From Streptomyces sp. GQFP (lineage in GTDB: Bacteria; Actinomycetota; Actinomycetes; Streptomycetales; Streptomycetaceae), in the NCBI RefSeq assembly GCF_021545335.1, contig NZ_CP089312.1, positions 1,612,001 to 1,676,000 of the forward strand: DNA of 64,000 nt, given 5' to 3'. This document shows, one piece after another, positions 56,019 to 64,000 of the stretch (the first letter of the stretch is position 1; each line of letters begins with the position of its first letter). Position numbers and translations under genes: made by a program. The notes under the pieces were generated by a model. That model was not told the DNA's origin. It worked only from the letters and a program-made list of their open reading frames with translations, and searched no databases.

Positions 56019-56064
56019 CCTTGCCCCGCGTACCCCCCACATCTCCATTGGGCGCGGGGCAAGG
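56019..56064. terminator. strong stem-loop terminator after the RNase gene
   Basis: A perfect 12-bp inverted repeat (CCTTGCCCCGCG / CGCGGGGCAAGG) with a 22-base loop, lying between the RNase stop and the convergent reductase stop. Confidence 0.75.
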
Positions 56065-56138
56065 CAGTTCGGAATGACTTCGGAATGACGCTGCGCTTCG
56101 ACATCTCGAACTGATCGCGTTGCTACCAGATCGCGTTG

Positions 56139-56765
56139 CTACGCGTTCTCCGGAAGCTCGTACGTGCCGTATTCCGGGCGGCCCGCGGACTCGTACGTCT
56201 GAATGGAGACGCCCGCCGTGGTCGTACGGCCTCCCATGTGCCGGAAGGCGGTCGGAACGGCGCCCTCCGCAAGGAGACGGCGTCCGGCGCCGAGGACGAC
56301 CGGGAAGGTCAGCAGGTGGACCTTGTCGACGAGGTCCAGGGCGAGGAGGGACTGGGCGAGGGCGCCGCTGCCGTGCACCTGGACCTCACGGTCGGTGCGC
56401 TCCTTGAGGGCGGCGACCTCCTTGCCGAGATCACCGCTCAGCACGGTCGTGCCGGCCCAGTGCGGTTCCCTGAGGCTGGACGAGACAACGTACTTCGGTA
56501 GACCGTTCAGCCGGGACGCGACCGGGTCGGCGGGATCGGTGACCTTGGGCCAGTACGAGGCGAAGATGTCGTACGTACGGCGGCCCAGGAGGAAGACGTC
56601 GACGCGTTCGAAGACCTCGGTGATGAACCGGCCGAAGTCCTCGTCCCCGTACGGGACGCTCCAGCCGCCCTGCGTGAAGCCGTCACGCGGGTCCTCGTTG
56701 GGGCCGCCAGGTGCCTGGTAGACGCCGTCGAGGGTGACGAAGGACGTGAGGGTGAGGGTGCCCAT
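56139..56765 (-). CDS. dihydrofolate reductase family / RibD C-terminal-domain reductase
   Basis: A 208-residue protein. Core blocks: TLTSFVTLDGVYQAPGGPNE, VFLLGRRTYDIFASYWPKVT, PKYVVSSSLREPHW, VQVHGSGALAQSLLALDLVD and FPVVLGAGRRLL. These stand-alone proteins resemble the reductase half of RibD and use NADPH, but usually have unknown substrates. ATG 56765. It is a full-length relative of the relic at 29600-30000. Confidence 0.9.
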   Translation of the reverse strand: MGTLTLTSFVTLDGVYQAPGGPNEDPRDGFTQGGWSVPYGDEDFGRFITEVFERVDVFLLGRRTYDIFASYWPKVTDPADPVASRLNGLPKYVVSSSLREPHWAGTTVLSGDLGKEVAALKERTDREVQVHGSGALAQSLLALDLVDKVHLLTFPVVLGAGRRLLAEGAVPTAFRHMGGRTTTAGVSIQTYESAGRPEYGTYELPENA

Positions 56766-56985
56766 GGCGGATACCTGCTCTCTGGGAGGGGTCCTGGTTG
56801 TCATCACCTCAGACCCCGCCGGGCCCCGCAACTCATCGGTGGCAGGGATTCCGGGCACCTCACCTCGGTGTCCGTTCGCCGCCAGCACGTGGGGCGGCGG
56901 CCCGCCGGGAGGCCAGATGCCCAGCGCGAAGCGAGGTGCACTGGACGCAATCCGCAGGGGAGGCCCAGAGGTGCAGCTCCGGGCG

Positions 56986-57305
56986 GGGGGAGTTCCCGCC
57001 CGGAGGGAACTCCCCCGGGGGGGCAGGCGCGCACCCCCGAGCGGGGTCCAGGGGACGCAGTCCCCGCCGAACTTCGAGGCCCACGCCCCGGAGCGGGGTC
57101 CAGGGGCGCAGCCCCGAGCGGAGTGCAGGGGACGCAGTCCCCAACGAACGTCCAGGCCCACACCCCCGAGCGGGGTGCAGGGGACGCAGTCCCCACCGGG
57201 GGTCCAGGGGGCTGCGCCCCCGAGCGGGGTGCAGGGGACGCAGTCCCCGCCGGGGGTTCAGGGGGCTGTGCCCCCTGACGGGGTCGAAGGGGCAGAGCCC
57301 CTGGG
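56986..57305. repeat. array of GC-rich hairpins between reductase and allantoicase genes
   Basis: The 626-bp gap 56766-57391 holds no gene; about half of it is a hairpin array. First comes a 12-bp stem GGGGGAGTTCCC / GGGAACTCCCCC (56986-57016). Then come at least eight short stems: GGGGACGCAGTCCCC four times (starting about 57051, 57128, 57180, 57234), GGGGCGCAGCCCC, GGGGGCTGCGCCCCC, GGGGGCTGTGCCCCC and GGGGCAGAGCCCC. They are linked by CGAGCGGGGT(C/G)CA spacers. The rest of the gap (56766-56985 and 57306-57391) shows nothing else. Confidence 0.85.
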
Positions 57306-57391
57306 GATGGGACGGGTAGGGGCGGCGGGGGCGAGGAAAAGGCCCGCGCAGACCGTCTACGCCCAGCTCCCTCCCCCCGCCGGAGGCCCCC

Positions 57392-58525
57392 TCAGCCCCC
57401 AAGCTCCTGATACCGAGCCGCCAGCTCCCCCGCCCCCTCCTCCGTCAGCGAGCCGAACAGCCGCAGCCGGGCGATCCCGCCGTCCGGATAGATGTCCACC
57501 CGCGCGTGGGTGCCCGTTGCCGGGGTCGGGAGGACGAAGCGGTGGTTCGTGTCGGGCTGGAGGCGGGTGCGCGGGAGGATCTCCGTCCAGCCGCCGTTCT
57601 CTCCCTGCTCCCCGTCCTCGCCGTCCCGGAGCGACACCGTCGCCCAGCCCGCGCTGTTCCCCTTCAGATACGCCGTGTCGATCTCGATCGCCCGGATCTC
57701 CGACCGGGCCACCAGCCGGTAGCGGATCCAGTCGTTGCCCTGGTCGCGGCGGCGGCGCGTCTCCCAGCCGTCGTCCATCTTGCGGGAGCGCCCGGGCTGG
57801 ATGGTGTTCGACGCCGGTGAGTAGAACAAATTGGACGCGTCCTCGGCCCGGCCGCCGTTCTCCAGGGCGACCACGTCGAAGGTGCCGAGCACCGCCAGCC
57901 AGGCGGGGTCGGGGACGATCTCGCCGTACACCCGCAGGCGGGCGATACCCCCGTCGGGATGCTGGTTGACGCGCAGGTGCGTGAAGCGCTGTTCGAGCGA
58001 CACCTCGAAGCCGTTCGCCGCATGGCCGCCGACCTTCGTGCGCGGTACCAGCGTCGTCCACTTCAAGTCGTCCGACAGAAGGTCCTCGGGGGACGGGGAG
58101 CCGGATACCGACACGCCCTCCACCGACACGGCCTGCGGATAGTTCCCGCGGAAGTGGGCCGTGTCGACCACGATGCCCCGTACGACGCCGGGCGCGCCGA
58201 GCCGGACGAGGGCCCAGTCGTGGTCCTCGGCGGTCGGCCACGGGTGCTCCGCCGACGCGCCGCGCCTGCGCCGTGTCTCCCAGCCGTCCATGACCTTGCC
58301 CTTGTGGCCGAAGTGCTCGGGCACGAACTCGGCGGGCTCGGGCACGAGCATGTTCTCGCGGTGGGCGAAGAACTCGTCGTTGGCGGCGATCACCCCGGCC
58401 CCGAGACGGCGGTCGGCGAGGTCGGCGTACTGGGTGAAGGGGAAGTCCGCGGTGCGGTAGTCCGCGTACGGGTCGCCGCCTCCGTAGGGGTTCGCGTCGC
58501 CGGTGAAGCTCGGAATCGCGGTCAC
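57392..58525 (-). CDS. alc: allantoicase
   Basis: A 377-residue protein of two tandem allantoicase repeats. The marks of each are GKVMDGWETRRRRGA with GIVVDTAHFRGNYPQAVSVE (repeat 1), and RKMDDGWETRRRRDQGNDWI with AIEIDTAYLKGNSAGW (repeat 2); each repeat ends HPDGGIARLRVYG or YPDGGIARLRLFG. It splits allantoate into ureidoglycolate and urea. It follows allantoinase by 64 bp on the same strand. GTG 58525 has a weak ribosome site. Confidence 0.96.
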   Translation of the reverse strand: MTAIPSFTGDANPYGGGDPYADYRTADFPFTQYADLADRRLGAGVIAANDEFFAHRENMLVPEPAEFVPEHFGHKGKVMDGWETRRRRGASAEHPWPTAEDHDWALVRLGAPGVVRGIVVDTAHFRGNYPQAVSVEGVSVSGSPSPEDLLSDDLKWTTLVPRTKVGGHAANGFEVSLEQRFTHLRVNQHPDGGIARLRVYGEIVPDPAWLAVLGTFDVVALENGGRAEDASNLFYSPASNTIQPGRSRKMDDGWETRRRRDQGNDWIRYRLVARSEIRAIEIDTAYLKGNSAGWATVSLRDGEDGEQGENGGWTEILPRTRLQPDTNHRFVLPTPATGTHARVDIYPDGGIARLRLFGSLTEEGAGELAARYQELGG

Positions 58526-58589
58526 GGTGATCAGGTCTGCCTTTCGGAGTCGGCGCTGCGGGTGCCGGGGAACGGGAAGCCGGAGGGGG

Positions 58590-59930
58590 TCAAGGGGTGC
58601 GGGTCAGGAGTTGTCCCTTCGGGTCGGTGAACTCGCCCTCCGCCACGATGCGTTCGCCGCGCAGCCAGGTCGACTTCACGACCCCGCTCAGGGTCTTGCC
58701 CGCGTACGCCGTCACGCGGTTGCGGTGTTGGAGGGCCGCCGGGTCCACGGTGAACGTCTCGTCCGGGGCGAGCACCGCGAAGTCGGCGTCCCGGCCCGCC
58801 TCGATCGCGCCCTTGCGCGCGCCGAGGCCCACCAGCGCGGCCGTACGCGTGGACATCCAGCGCACGACGTCCTCCAGGGAGTGGCCCCTCCCCCGCGCCT
58901 CCGTCCACACCGCCGCGAGGCTCAGCTGGAGTCCGGAGATGCCGCCCCACGCCGTCGCGAAGTCGGCGGTCTTGAGGTCGGCGGTGGACGGCGAGTGGTC
59001 GGTGACCACGCAGTCGATCGTGCCGTCGGCGAGCGCCTGCCACAGCAGGTCCTGGTTGGCGGCCTCACGGATGGGCGGGCAGCACTTGAACTCGCTGGCC
59101 CCGTCGGGGACTTCCTCGGCGGTGAGGGTGAGGTAGTGCGGGCAGGTCTCCACCGTGATCCGTACACCCGCCGCCTTCGCCTCGGCGATCAACGGCAGCG
59201 CGTCGCTCGACGACAGGTGCAGCACGTGCACGCGCGCGTGCAGCCGCTTCGCCTGGGCGATCAGGTTCGCGATCGCCGTGTCCTCCGCGCCGCGCGGTCG
59301 CGAGGCGAGGAAGTGGGCGTACTCGGGGCCGCCCTGCTGCGGGGCCGTGTCGAGGTGGTGCGGGTCCTCGGCGTGCACGATCAGCAGTCCGTCGAAACCG
59401 GCGATCTCGGCCATCGACAGGGCCAGTTGCTCCTGGTCGAGATGCGGGAACTCGTCCACACCGGACGGCGACAGGAACGCCTTGAAGCCGAAGACTCCGG
59501 CGTCGTGCAGCGGGCGCAGGTCCTTGACGTTGTCGGGCAGCGCGCCGCCCCAGAACCCGACGTCGATGTGCGCCTTCGACGCGGCCACTTCCCGCTTCGT
59601 ACGGAGGTGGTCGACCGTCGTCGTCGGCGGGAGGGAGTTGAGGGGCATGTCGACGAGGGTGGTGATGCCGCCGGCCGCCGCCGCGCGCGTGGCGGTCCAG
59701 AAGCCCTCCCACTCCGTGCGGCCGGGGTCGTTGACATGCACGTGGGTGTCGACCAGCCCGGGCAGCAGGACGTCGTCGCCGAAGTCCTCCAGGCGCGCCC
59801 CGGGCGGTACGTCGGCCTCGTACGGGAGTACGGCCGTGATCCGGCCGTCGGCGACCGCGACCGTGGCCGCGCGCGTCCCCTCGGGCGTGATGACGCGCGT
59901 CGAGCGCAACACCAGTTCGACGTCGGACAC
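58590..59930 (-). CDS. allB: allantoinase
   Basis: A 446-residue cyclic amidohydrolase opening allantoin to allantoate. Metal site: HVH in [19 protein letters not shown], Lys in [15 protein letters not shown], His in LIVHAED and VHVLHLSS, Asp in CVVTDHSPS. The [10 protein letters not shown] sequence separates it from dihydropyrimidinase. GTG 59930 follows GAGGGG with 7-bp spacing. First gene of an allB-alc unit divergent from the IclR regulator; a candidate operator lies 41 bp upstream. Confidence 0.96.
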   Translation of the reverse strand: MSDVELVLRSTRVITPEGTRAATVAVADGRITAVLPYEADVPPGARLEDFGDDVLLPGLVDTHVHVNDPGRTEWEGFWTATRAAAAGGITTLVDMPLNSLPPTTTVDHLRTKREVAASKAHIDVGFWGGALPDNVKDLRPLHDAGVFGFKAFLSPSGVDEFPHLDQEQLALSMAEIAGFDGLLIVHAEDPHHLDTAPQQGGPEYAHFLASRPRGAEDTAIANLIAQAKRLHARVHVLHLSSSDALPLIAEAKAAGVRITVETCPHYLTLTAEEVPDGASEFKCCPPIREAANQDLLWQALADGTIDCVVTDHSPSTADLKTADFATAWGGISGLQLSLAAVWTEARGRGHSLEDVVRWMSTRTAALVGLGARKGAIEAGRDADFAVLAPDETFTVDPAALQHRNRVTAYAGKTLSGVVKSTWLRGERIVAEGEFTDPKGQLLTRTP

Positions 59931-59970
59931 TCGGAGACCCCTCTCTGCCACCGTGAATCCCGCCGTTAAC

Positions 59971-60096
59971 TTCCACGTAACGGAATTCAACGTTCTGTTG
60001 AAGGAGTCTTCCCCGCCCTCCTCATACCGTCAAGAGTGACCCCGGCGACAACCTGGATGTTTCCACAGAATGGAATTACAGTTCCAGAAATCAGAA
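59971..60096. promoter_or_regulatory. candidate AllR operators in the allB-allR divergent region
   Basis: Three 15-bp sites: TTCCACGTAACGGAA (59971-59985), TTCCACAGAATGGAA (60061-60075) and a weaker TTCCAGAAATCAGAA (60082-60096), the latter two 21 bp apart. A further inverted repeat TTCAAC-N5-GTTGAA lies at 59986-60002. The pattern TTCC-N7-GGAA recurs upstream of malate synthase at 62251-62265. IclR-family sites of this length and symmetry are known; assignment to this regulator is inference. Confidence 0.6.
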
Positions 60097-60176
60097 CGTA
60101 GCTACATACAAGCAGGCCGTCAAGCAACCGACCGGTAGGCTGCATCATCGCCTGTCAGCCGTGAAAGGAACGCGCC

Positions 60177-60983
60177 GTGCCGACGCCCAGCGCCAGCTCC
60201 ACCGACGCCGCCAAACCCGCCGCCGCCAGCGGTGGTGTGCAGTCCCTGGAGCGCGCCTTCGATCTGCTGGAGCGTATGGCCGACGCGGGCGGTGAGGTCG
60301 GCCTGAGCGAACTGTCCGTGAGCAGCGGGCTGCCGCTGCCCACCATCCACCGGCTCATGCGCACGCTCGTCGTCTGCGGTTACGTACGACAGCAGCCCAA
60401 CCGCCGGTACGCGCTCGGCCCGCGGCTCATCCGCCTCGGCGAGTCCGCGTCCCGGCTGCTCGGCACCTGGGCCCGCCCCTATCTGGCCCGGCTGGTCGAG
60501 GAGACCGGCGAGACGGCGAACATGGCGCTCCTGGACGGCGACGAGATCGTGTACGTGGCGCAGGTCCCGTCCAAGCACTCGATGCGCATGTTCACGGAGG
60601 TGGGCCGGCGTGTCCTGCCGCACTCCACCGGCGTCGGCAAGGCTCTGCTCGCCGACGTCCCGCCGGACGAGGTGCGTTCCCTGCTCGCCCGTACGGGCAT
60701 GCCGGCCGCGACGAACAAGACAATCACGACCCCGGACGACTTCCTGACCGCGCTGGAGGAGGTACGCCGACTCGGCTTCGCGGTCGACGACAACGAGCAG
60801 GAGATCGGCGTCCGCTGCCTCGCGGTCTCCGTGCCCAACTCCCCGACCGCCGCCGCGATCTCGATCTCGGGCCCGGCGGGCCGGGTCACGGAGGAGGCGA
60901 CGGAGAAGATCGTCCCCGTACTGAAGCAGGTCGCCGCCGAACTGTCGGAGGCACTGGCCAGCTCGGGCAGCCCCACGCACTGA
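60177..60983 (+). CDS. allR: IclR-family regulator of ureide catabolism (AllR-like)
   Basis: A 268-residue regulator. N-terminal winged HTH: VQSLERAFDLLERMADAGGE then LSELSVSSGLPLPTIHRLMR. The C-terminal effector domain contains VGRRVLPHSTGVGKALLADV and VDDNEQEIGVRCLAVSVPNS. Divergent from allB-alc, it is expected to repress allantoin genes until a pathway metabolite such as allantoate or glyoxylate appears, as described for AllR in Streptomyces. GTG 60177 follows AAAGGAA. Confidence 0.93.
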   Translation: MPTPSASSTDAAKPAAASGGVQSLERAFDLLERMADAGGEVGLSELSVSSGLPLPTIHRLMRTLVVCGYVRQQPNRRYALGPRLIRLGESASRLLGTWARPYLARLVEETGETANMALLDGDEIVYVAQVPSKHSMRMFTEVGRRVLPHSTGVGKALLADVPPDEVRSLLARTGMPAATNKTITTPDDFLTALEEVRRLGFAVDDNEQEIGVRCLAVSVPNSPTAAAISISGPAGRVTEEATEKIVPVLKQVAAELSEALASSGSPTH

Positions 60984-61049
60984 CGGCGGGCGCGGGGTCA
61001 GGTCGACGTGCGGCTCCGCCGCCTGGCGCGACGAACCCCGGCACAGGAC

Positions 61050-61090
61050 AGCGCCCCAAAGGGGCGCGGGGAACTGCTCGACCAGCCCCT
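61050..61090. repeat. dispersed GC-rich intergenic hairpin element, copy C
   Basis: Perfect 7-bp stem GCGCCCC-AAA-GGGGCGC followed by GGGGAACTGCTCGACCAGCC. It is the same element as copies A and B, in reverse orientation, between the allR end and the convergent small gene. Confidence 0.75.
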
Positions 61091-61130
61091 ACCGGACCCG
61101 CGGCTATGAACCGCCGATCCAACAGAGCAC

Positions 61131-61418
61131 TCAGCGACGCGGAGACTCCCCGAACAGCTCCACCGCCGCACGCACCTCCGACAGCCCCCGAGCCAACGCA
61201 CTCACCGAGCCGATCGCCCCGGCGACCAGGAGCAACGAGCGGCGCAGGCGCGGGATTTCGGGGCGGCCGGTGATGGCCATCGCGGCCAGGGACGCCAGTT
61301 CGTCCTCGGCGATGCCACGGTCGGGGAACTCGGCCGGGTGCGCGGCGAGTTCGCGGCGCAGCCGGGACACCGCGGTCCGCAACTCCGCCACTCTCGGATC
61401 TTCGTCGCTGCCGGTCAC
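61131..61418 (-). CDS. small conserved Streptomyces protein (DUF5955-like)
   Basis: A 95-residue protein, VTGSDEDPRVAELRTAVSRL then LRRELAAHPAEFPDRGIAED and RLRRSLLLVAGAIGSVSALA. It is largely helical, with one moderately hydrophobic helix that may be buried rather than membrane-spanning. I believe it is the DUF5955 family. Function unknown. GTG 61418 is chosen by similarity; the ribosome site AGAGG is rather close. Confidence 0.75.
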   Translation of the reverse strand: MTGSDEDPRVAELRTAVSRLRRELAAHPAEFPDRGIAEDELASLAAMAITGRPEIPRLRRSLLLVAGAIGSVSALARGLSEVRAAVELFGESPRR

Positions 61419-61621
61419 CGACCTCTGTCCCAAGCTCCGCAACACAGCTCCCCCACGGCCCCCACGTGCGCCCCGCACACCCCCATCGCGCTGGTCGGGC
61501 GCCGGGGACGCGGGACAGTAAACGCCACCCGCGCGACAGGCGCCACACCATGGACCGAAATTCAGCCCGCGAACGTCCGTGAACACCGCCGGTTCGCCTC
61601 CGCGTCAGGTATGCAGGAGGC

Positions 61622-62221
61622 ATGACGGAGAAGCCGGACCAGGTAGCGGGGCTGCTGCTCGCGGCGGGCGGGGGACGACGGCTCGGCGGTCACCCCAAGG
61701 CCCTCCTCGAACACCGCGGACGTCTCCTCGTCGAACACGCGGCCGACGCCCTGCGTACGGCGGGCTGCGATCCGATCCATGTCGTTCTCGGGGCGCGGGC
61801 CGACGACGTACGGAAGCGGGCCGTCCTACCCGGGTGCGTCCTGATCGACAACCCGGAGTGGACGGAGGGCATGGGCTCCTCGCTGCGGGCGGGGCTGACG
61901 TCCCTGCGGGCCACGTCGGCCCGCGCGGCCCTCGTCTCGCTGGTGGACCAGCCTGGCATCGGGCCGGAGGCCATGGCCCGCGTTCTCGCCGCGTACACCT
62001 CCGAGAAGTCCCTCGCGGCGGCCTCGTACGACGGAACGCGCGGGCATCCGGTGCTGTTCGGCGCCGCGCACTGGGCGGGTATCACGACGGTCGCGATCGG
62101 AGACCGGGGCGCCCGCGACTACCTCAAGGCCCACGGCGACGCGCTCACCCTCGTCGAGTGCGGTGACGCGGCACAGCCGTACGACATCGACACGGTGGCC
62201 GACCTGGACCGGCTGGAGTAG
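61622..62221 (+). CDS. MobA/MocA-like nucleotidyltransferase
   Basis: A 199-residue GT-A-fold NTP transferase. The nucleotide loop is GLLLAAGGGRRLGGHPKALL, followed by GARADDVRKR, SLVDQPGIGPEAM (metal-binding Asp) and TRGHPVLFGAAHW. It resembles MocA, the molybdenum cofactor cytidylyltransferase that prepares cofactor for xanthine-dehydrogenase-type enzymes, which would fit the purine/ureide context (inference). Its AGGAGG lies only one base before ATG 61622, an unusual spacing. Confidence 0.88.
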   Translation: MTEKPDQVAGLLLAAGGGRRLGGHPKALLEHRGRLLVEHAADALRTAGCDPIHVVLGARADDVRKRAVLPGCVLIDNPEWTEGMGSSLRAGLTSLRATSARAALVSLVDQPGIGPEAMARVLAAYTSEKSLAAASYDGTRGHPVLFGAAHWAGITTVAIGDRGARDYLKAHGDALTLVECGDAAQPYDIDTVADLDRLE

Positions 62222-62250
62222 AGAATCTCGACGTCAACAAATTATTGAAC

Positions 62251-62265
62251 TTCCACAATGAGGAA
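62251..62265. promoter_or_regulatory. candidate AllR operator upstream of malate synthase
   Basis: TTCCACAATGAGGAA, matching the TTCC-N7-GGAA pattern of the allB-allR region, 84-98 bp upstream of the malate synthase start. Confidence 0.55.
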
Positions 62266-62348
62266 ACTAGCATCCGTTGAGCAGAAACATCCGTTCCAAG
62301 CAGCACCCAGCAACCCACAGCCCAGCCCGCTGAAGGAAGTGACCGCTC

Positions 62349-63971
62349 ATGTCCGCACCAGCGCCGTCCCCGCTGGCCATCGTCGACGCCGAGCCCCTGC
62401 CCCGGCAGGAGGAGGTGCTCACCGACGCGGCGCTGGCCTTCGTGGCCGAGTTGCACCGGCGGTTCACGCCCCGGCGTGACGAGCTTCTCGCGCGCCGTGC
62501 GGAGCGCCGTGCCGAGATCGCCCGCACCTCGACCCTCGACTTCCTCCCCGAGACGGCCGCGATCCGCGCCGACGACTCCTGGCGCGTCGCCGAGTCCCCC
62601 GCCGCGCTGAACGACCGGCGCGTCGAGATCACCGGCCCGACCGACCGCAAGATGACGATCAACGCCCTCAACTCGGGCGCGAAGATCTGGCTCGCGGACT
62701 TCGAGGACGCCTCCGCGCCGACCTGGGAGAACGTGGTCCTCGGTCAGGTCAACCTGGCCGACGCCTACACCCGGAACATCGACTTCACCGACCCGAAGAG
62801 CGGCAAGTCGTACGCCCTCAAGGCCGATGCCGAACTCGCGACCGTCGTCATGCGGCCCCGTGGGTGGCACCTGAACGAGCGTCATCTCCAGGTCGACGGG
62901 GAGCAAGTGCCCGGCGTCCTGGTCGACTTCGGCCTCTACTTCTTCCACAACGCGCAGCGGCTCCTCGACCTCGGCAAGGGCCCGTACTTCTACCTGCCCA
63001 AGACCGAGTCGCACCTCGAAGCCCGGCTGTGGAACGAGGTGTTCGTCTTCGCGCAGGACTACGTCGGCATCCCGCAGGGCACGGTCCGCGCGACCGTCCT
63101 CATCGAGACGATCACGGCCGCGTACGAGATGGAGGAGATCCTCTACGAACTCCGCGACCACGCCTCGGGTTTGAACGCGGGTCGCTGGGACTACCTCTTC
63201 TCCATCGTCAAGAACTTCCGTGACGGCGGCGCCAAGTTCGTCCTCCCGGACCGCAACGCCGTGACGATGACCGCCCCGTTCATGCGCGCGTACACCGAAC
63301 TCCTCGTCCGCACCTGCCACAAGCGCGGCGCGCACGCGATCGGCGGCATGGCCGCGTTCATCCCGTCCCGGCGCGACGAAGAGGTCAACAAGGTCGCCTT
63401 CGAGAAGGTCAAGGCCGACAAGGACCGTGAGGCCGGCGACGGTTTCGACGGCTCCTGGGTCGCCCACCCCGACCTCGTCCCGATCGCCCTTGCCTCCTTC
63501 GACGCGGTACTCGGCGACCGGCCGAACCAGAAGGACCGCCTCCGCGAGGACGTCCACGTCGAGGCCGCCGACCTGATCGCCGTGGACTCGCTGAAGGCGA
63601 AGCCGACGTACGACGGACTGGTCAACGCCGTGCAGGTGGGCATCCGTTACATCGAGGCGTGGCTGCGCGGGCTCGGCGCGGTCGCCATCTTCAACCTGAT
63701 GGAGGACGCGGCCACCGCCGAGATCTCCCGCTCCCAGATCTGGCAGTGGATCAACGCGGACGTCGAGTTCGAGAACGGCGAGCGGGCCACCCCGGAGCTG
63801 GCCCGCAAGATCGCCGCCGAGGAACTCGCGAACATCCGCGCGGAGATCGGCGAGGAGGCCTTCGCGGCCGGCCACTGGCAGCAGGCCCACGACCTGCTGC
63901 TCACGGTCGCCCTCGACGCCGACTACGCGGACTTCCTGACCCTGCCGGCGTACGAGCAGCTCAAGGGCTGA
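62349..63971 (+). CDS. aceB: malate synthase A
   Basis: A 540-residue enzyme condensing glyoxylate with acetyl-CoA to malate; length is that of the A isoform. Marks: [56 protein letters not shown] and the signature region [20 protein letters not shown], with [20 protein letters not shown] near the C-terminus. No isocitrate lyase lies adjacent; beside allantoin genes it probably disposes of glyoxylate released from ureidoglycolate. ATG 62349 has GAAGGA 11 bases upstream. Confidence 0.96.
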   Translation: MSAPAPSPLAIVDAEPLPRQEEVLTDAALAFVAELHRRFTPRRDELLARRAERRAEIARTSTLDFLPETAAIRADDSWRVAESPAALNDRRVEITGPTDRKMTINALNSGAKIWLADFEDASAPTWENVVLGQVNLADAYTRNIDFTDPKSGKSYALKADAELATVVMRPRGWHLNERHLQVDGEQVPGVLVDFGLYFFHNAQRLLDLGKGPYFYLPKTESHLEARLWNEVFVFAQDYVGIPQGTVRATVLIETITAAYEMEEILYELRDHASGLNAGRWDYLFSIVKNFRDGGAKFVLPDRNAVTMTAPFMRAYTELLVRTCHKRGAHAIGGMAAFIPSRRDEEVNKVAFEKVKADKDREAGDGFDGSWVAHPDLVPIALASFDAVLGDRPNQKDRLREDVHVEAADLIAVDSLKAKPTYDGLVNAVQVGIRYIEAWLRGLGAVAIFNLMEDAATAEISRSQIWQWINADVEFENGERATPELARKIAAEELANIRAEIGEEAFAAGHWQQAHDLLLTVALDADYADFLTLPAYEQLKG

Positions 63972-64000
63972 TCCTCTGGTCTTCTAGGAATCCGGCTTGT

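Noticed and set aside
56986..57305. Regular hairpin array considered as a CRISPR
   Set aside because: Repeat units are short, GC-only and variable. The intervening segments are themselves similar to each other rather than unique, and there are no cas genes.
62145..63890. Long minus-strand open frame opposite malate synthase
   Set aside because: Malate synthase is unmistakable on the plus strand and full length; the antisense frame is Asp/Val/Arg-rich noise.

Overview
The window looks like a stretch of a Streptomyces (or very close actinobacterial) chromosome. The base composition is very GC-rich and third codon positions are almost always G or C. GTG and TTG starts are frequent, and many adjacent genes overlap as ATGA or GTGA. 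Typical Streptomyces families are present: PucR and IclR regulators, an XRE/methionine-aminopeptidase divergon, secreted SGNH hydrolase and RNase Sa-type proteins, an F420-type LLM oxidoreductase and TerD. I found no rRNA, tRNA or CRISPR array and no intact insertion sequence.

Layout. 1-5.6 kb: an FAD oxidoreductase cut by the window edge, an S1-like hypothetical protein, an inositol-monophosphatase-family phosphatase, a leaderless-peptide gamma-glutamyltransferase and a DUF3558-like exported protein. 5.7-14.6 kb: a minus-strand block for reductive pyrimidine (or hydantoin) breakdown, with an NCS1 permease, LLM oxidoreductase, dihydropyrimidinase, two paralogous nitrilase-fold carbamoyl hydrolases, a PucR regulator and a class III aminotransferase. 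The usual dihydropyrimidine dehydrogenase is not in the block. 14.8-28.2 kb: mixed chromosomal genes, including a 38-residue-repeat protein, XRE/map, a second (secreted) gamma-glutamyltransferase, a GluA-like ATPase without partners, an SGNH hydrolase, exonuclease III, a metallo-hydrolase and a fused PcaL enzyme. 28.2-30.3 kb: a decayed patch with a truncated tyrosine integrase, a PucR tail, a broken DHFR/RibD-type gene and an EthD-like stub around one intact terD-like gene.

30.3-40.8 kb: a compact group that looks like an uncharacterised envelope or sugar-modification locus under its own OmpR-type two-component system. It has a zinc-ribbon-bearing sugar-nucleotide epimerase, a GT2 glycosyltransferase with a one-base frameshift, a DUF2064 transferase, a methyltransferase, a membrane-anchored molybdopterin oxidoreductase, several membrane proteins and an exported beta-propeller. 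41.2-48.5 kb: a SWIM zinc-finger protein translationally coupled to a SNF2 helicase, a membrane-anchored protein and a ROK glucokinase. 48.5-56.8 kb: a GntR regulator divergent from a Gfo/Idh/MocA dehydrogenase, a P450, a NarL-type two-component pair split by an aldo/keto reductase, a secreted RNase Sa homologue and a DHFR-family reductase. 57-64 kb: the allantoin module (allantoicase, allantoinase, AllR-like IclR regulator), a MobA-like nucleotidyltransferase and malate synthase. These convert ureides to glyoxylate and then malate, and they share a TTCC-N7-GGAA operator-like motif.

Together the window is rich in nitrogen-salvage functions: pyrimidine ring opening, allantoin use and two gamma-glutamyltransferases. 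Its most notable unexplained items are the LLM enzyme in the pyrimidine block, the 30-40 kb glycosyl/molybdoenzyme locus, the SWIM-SNF2 pair, an array of GC-rich hairpins at 57 kb, and a dispersed intergenic hairpin element present three times.
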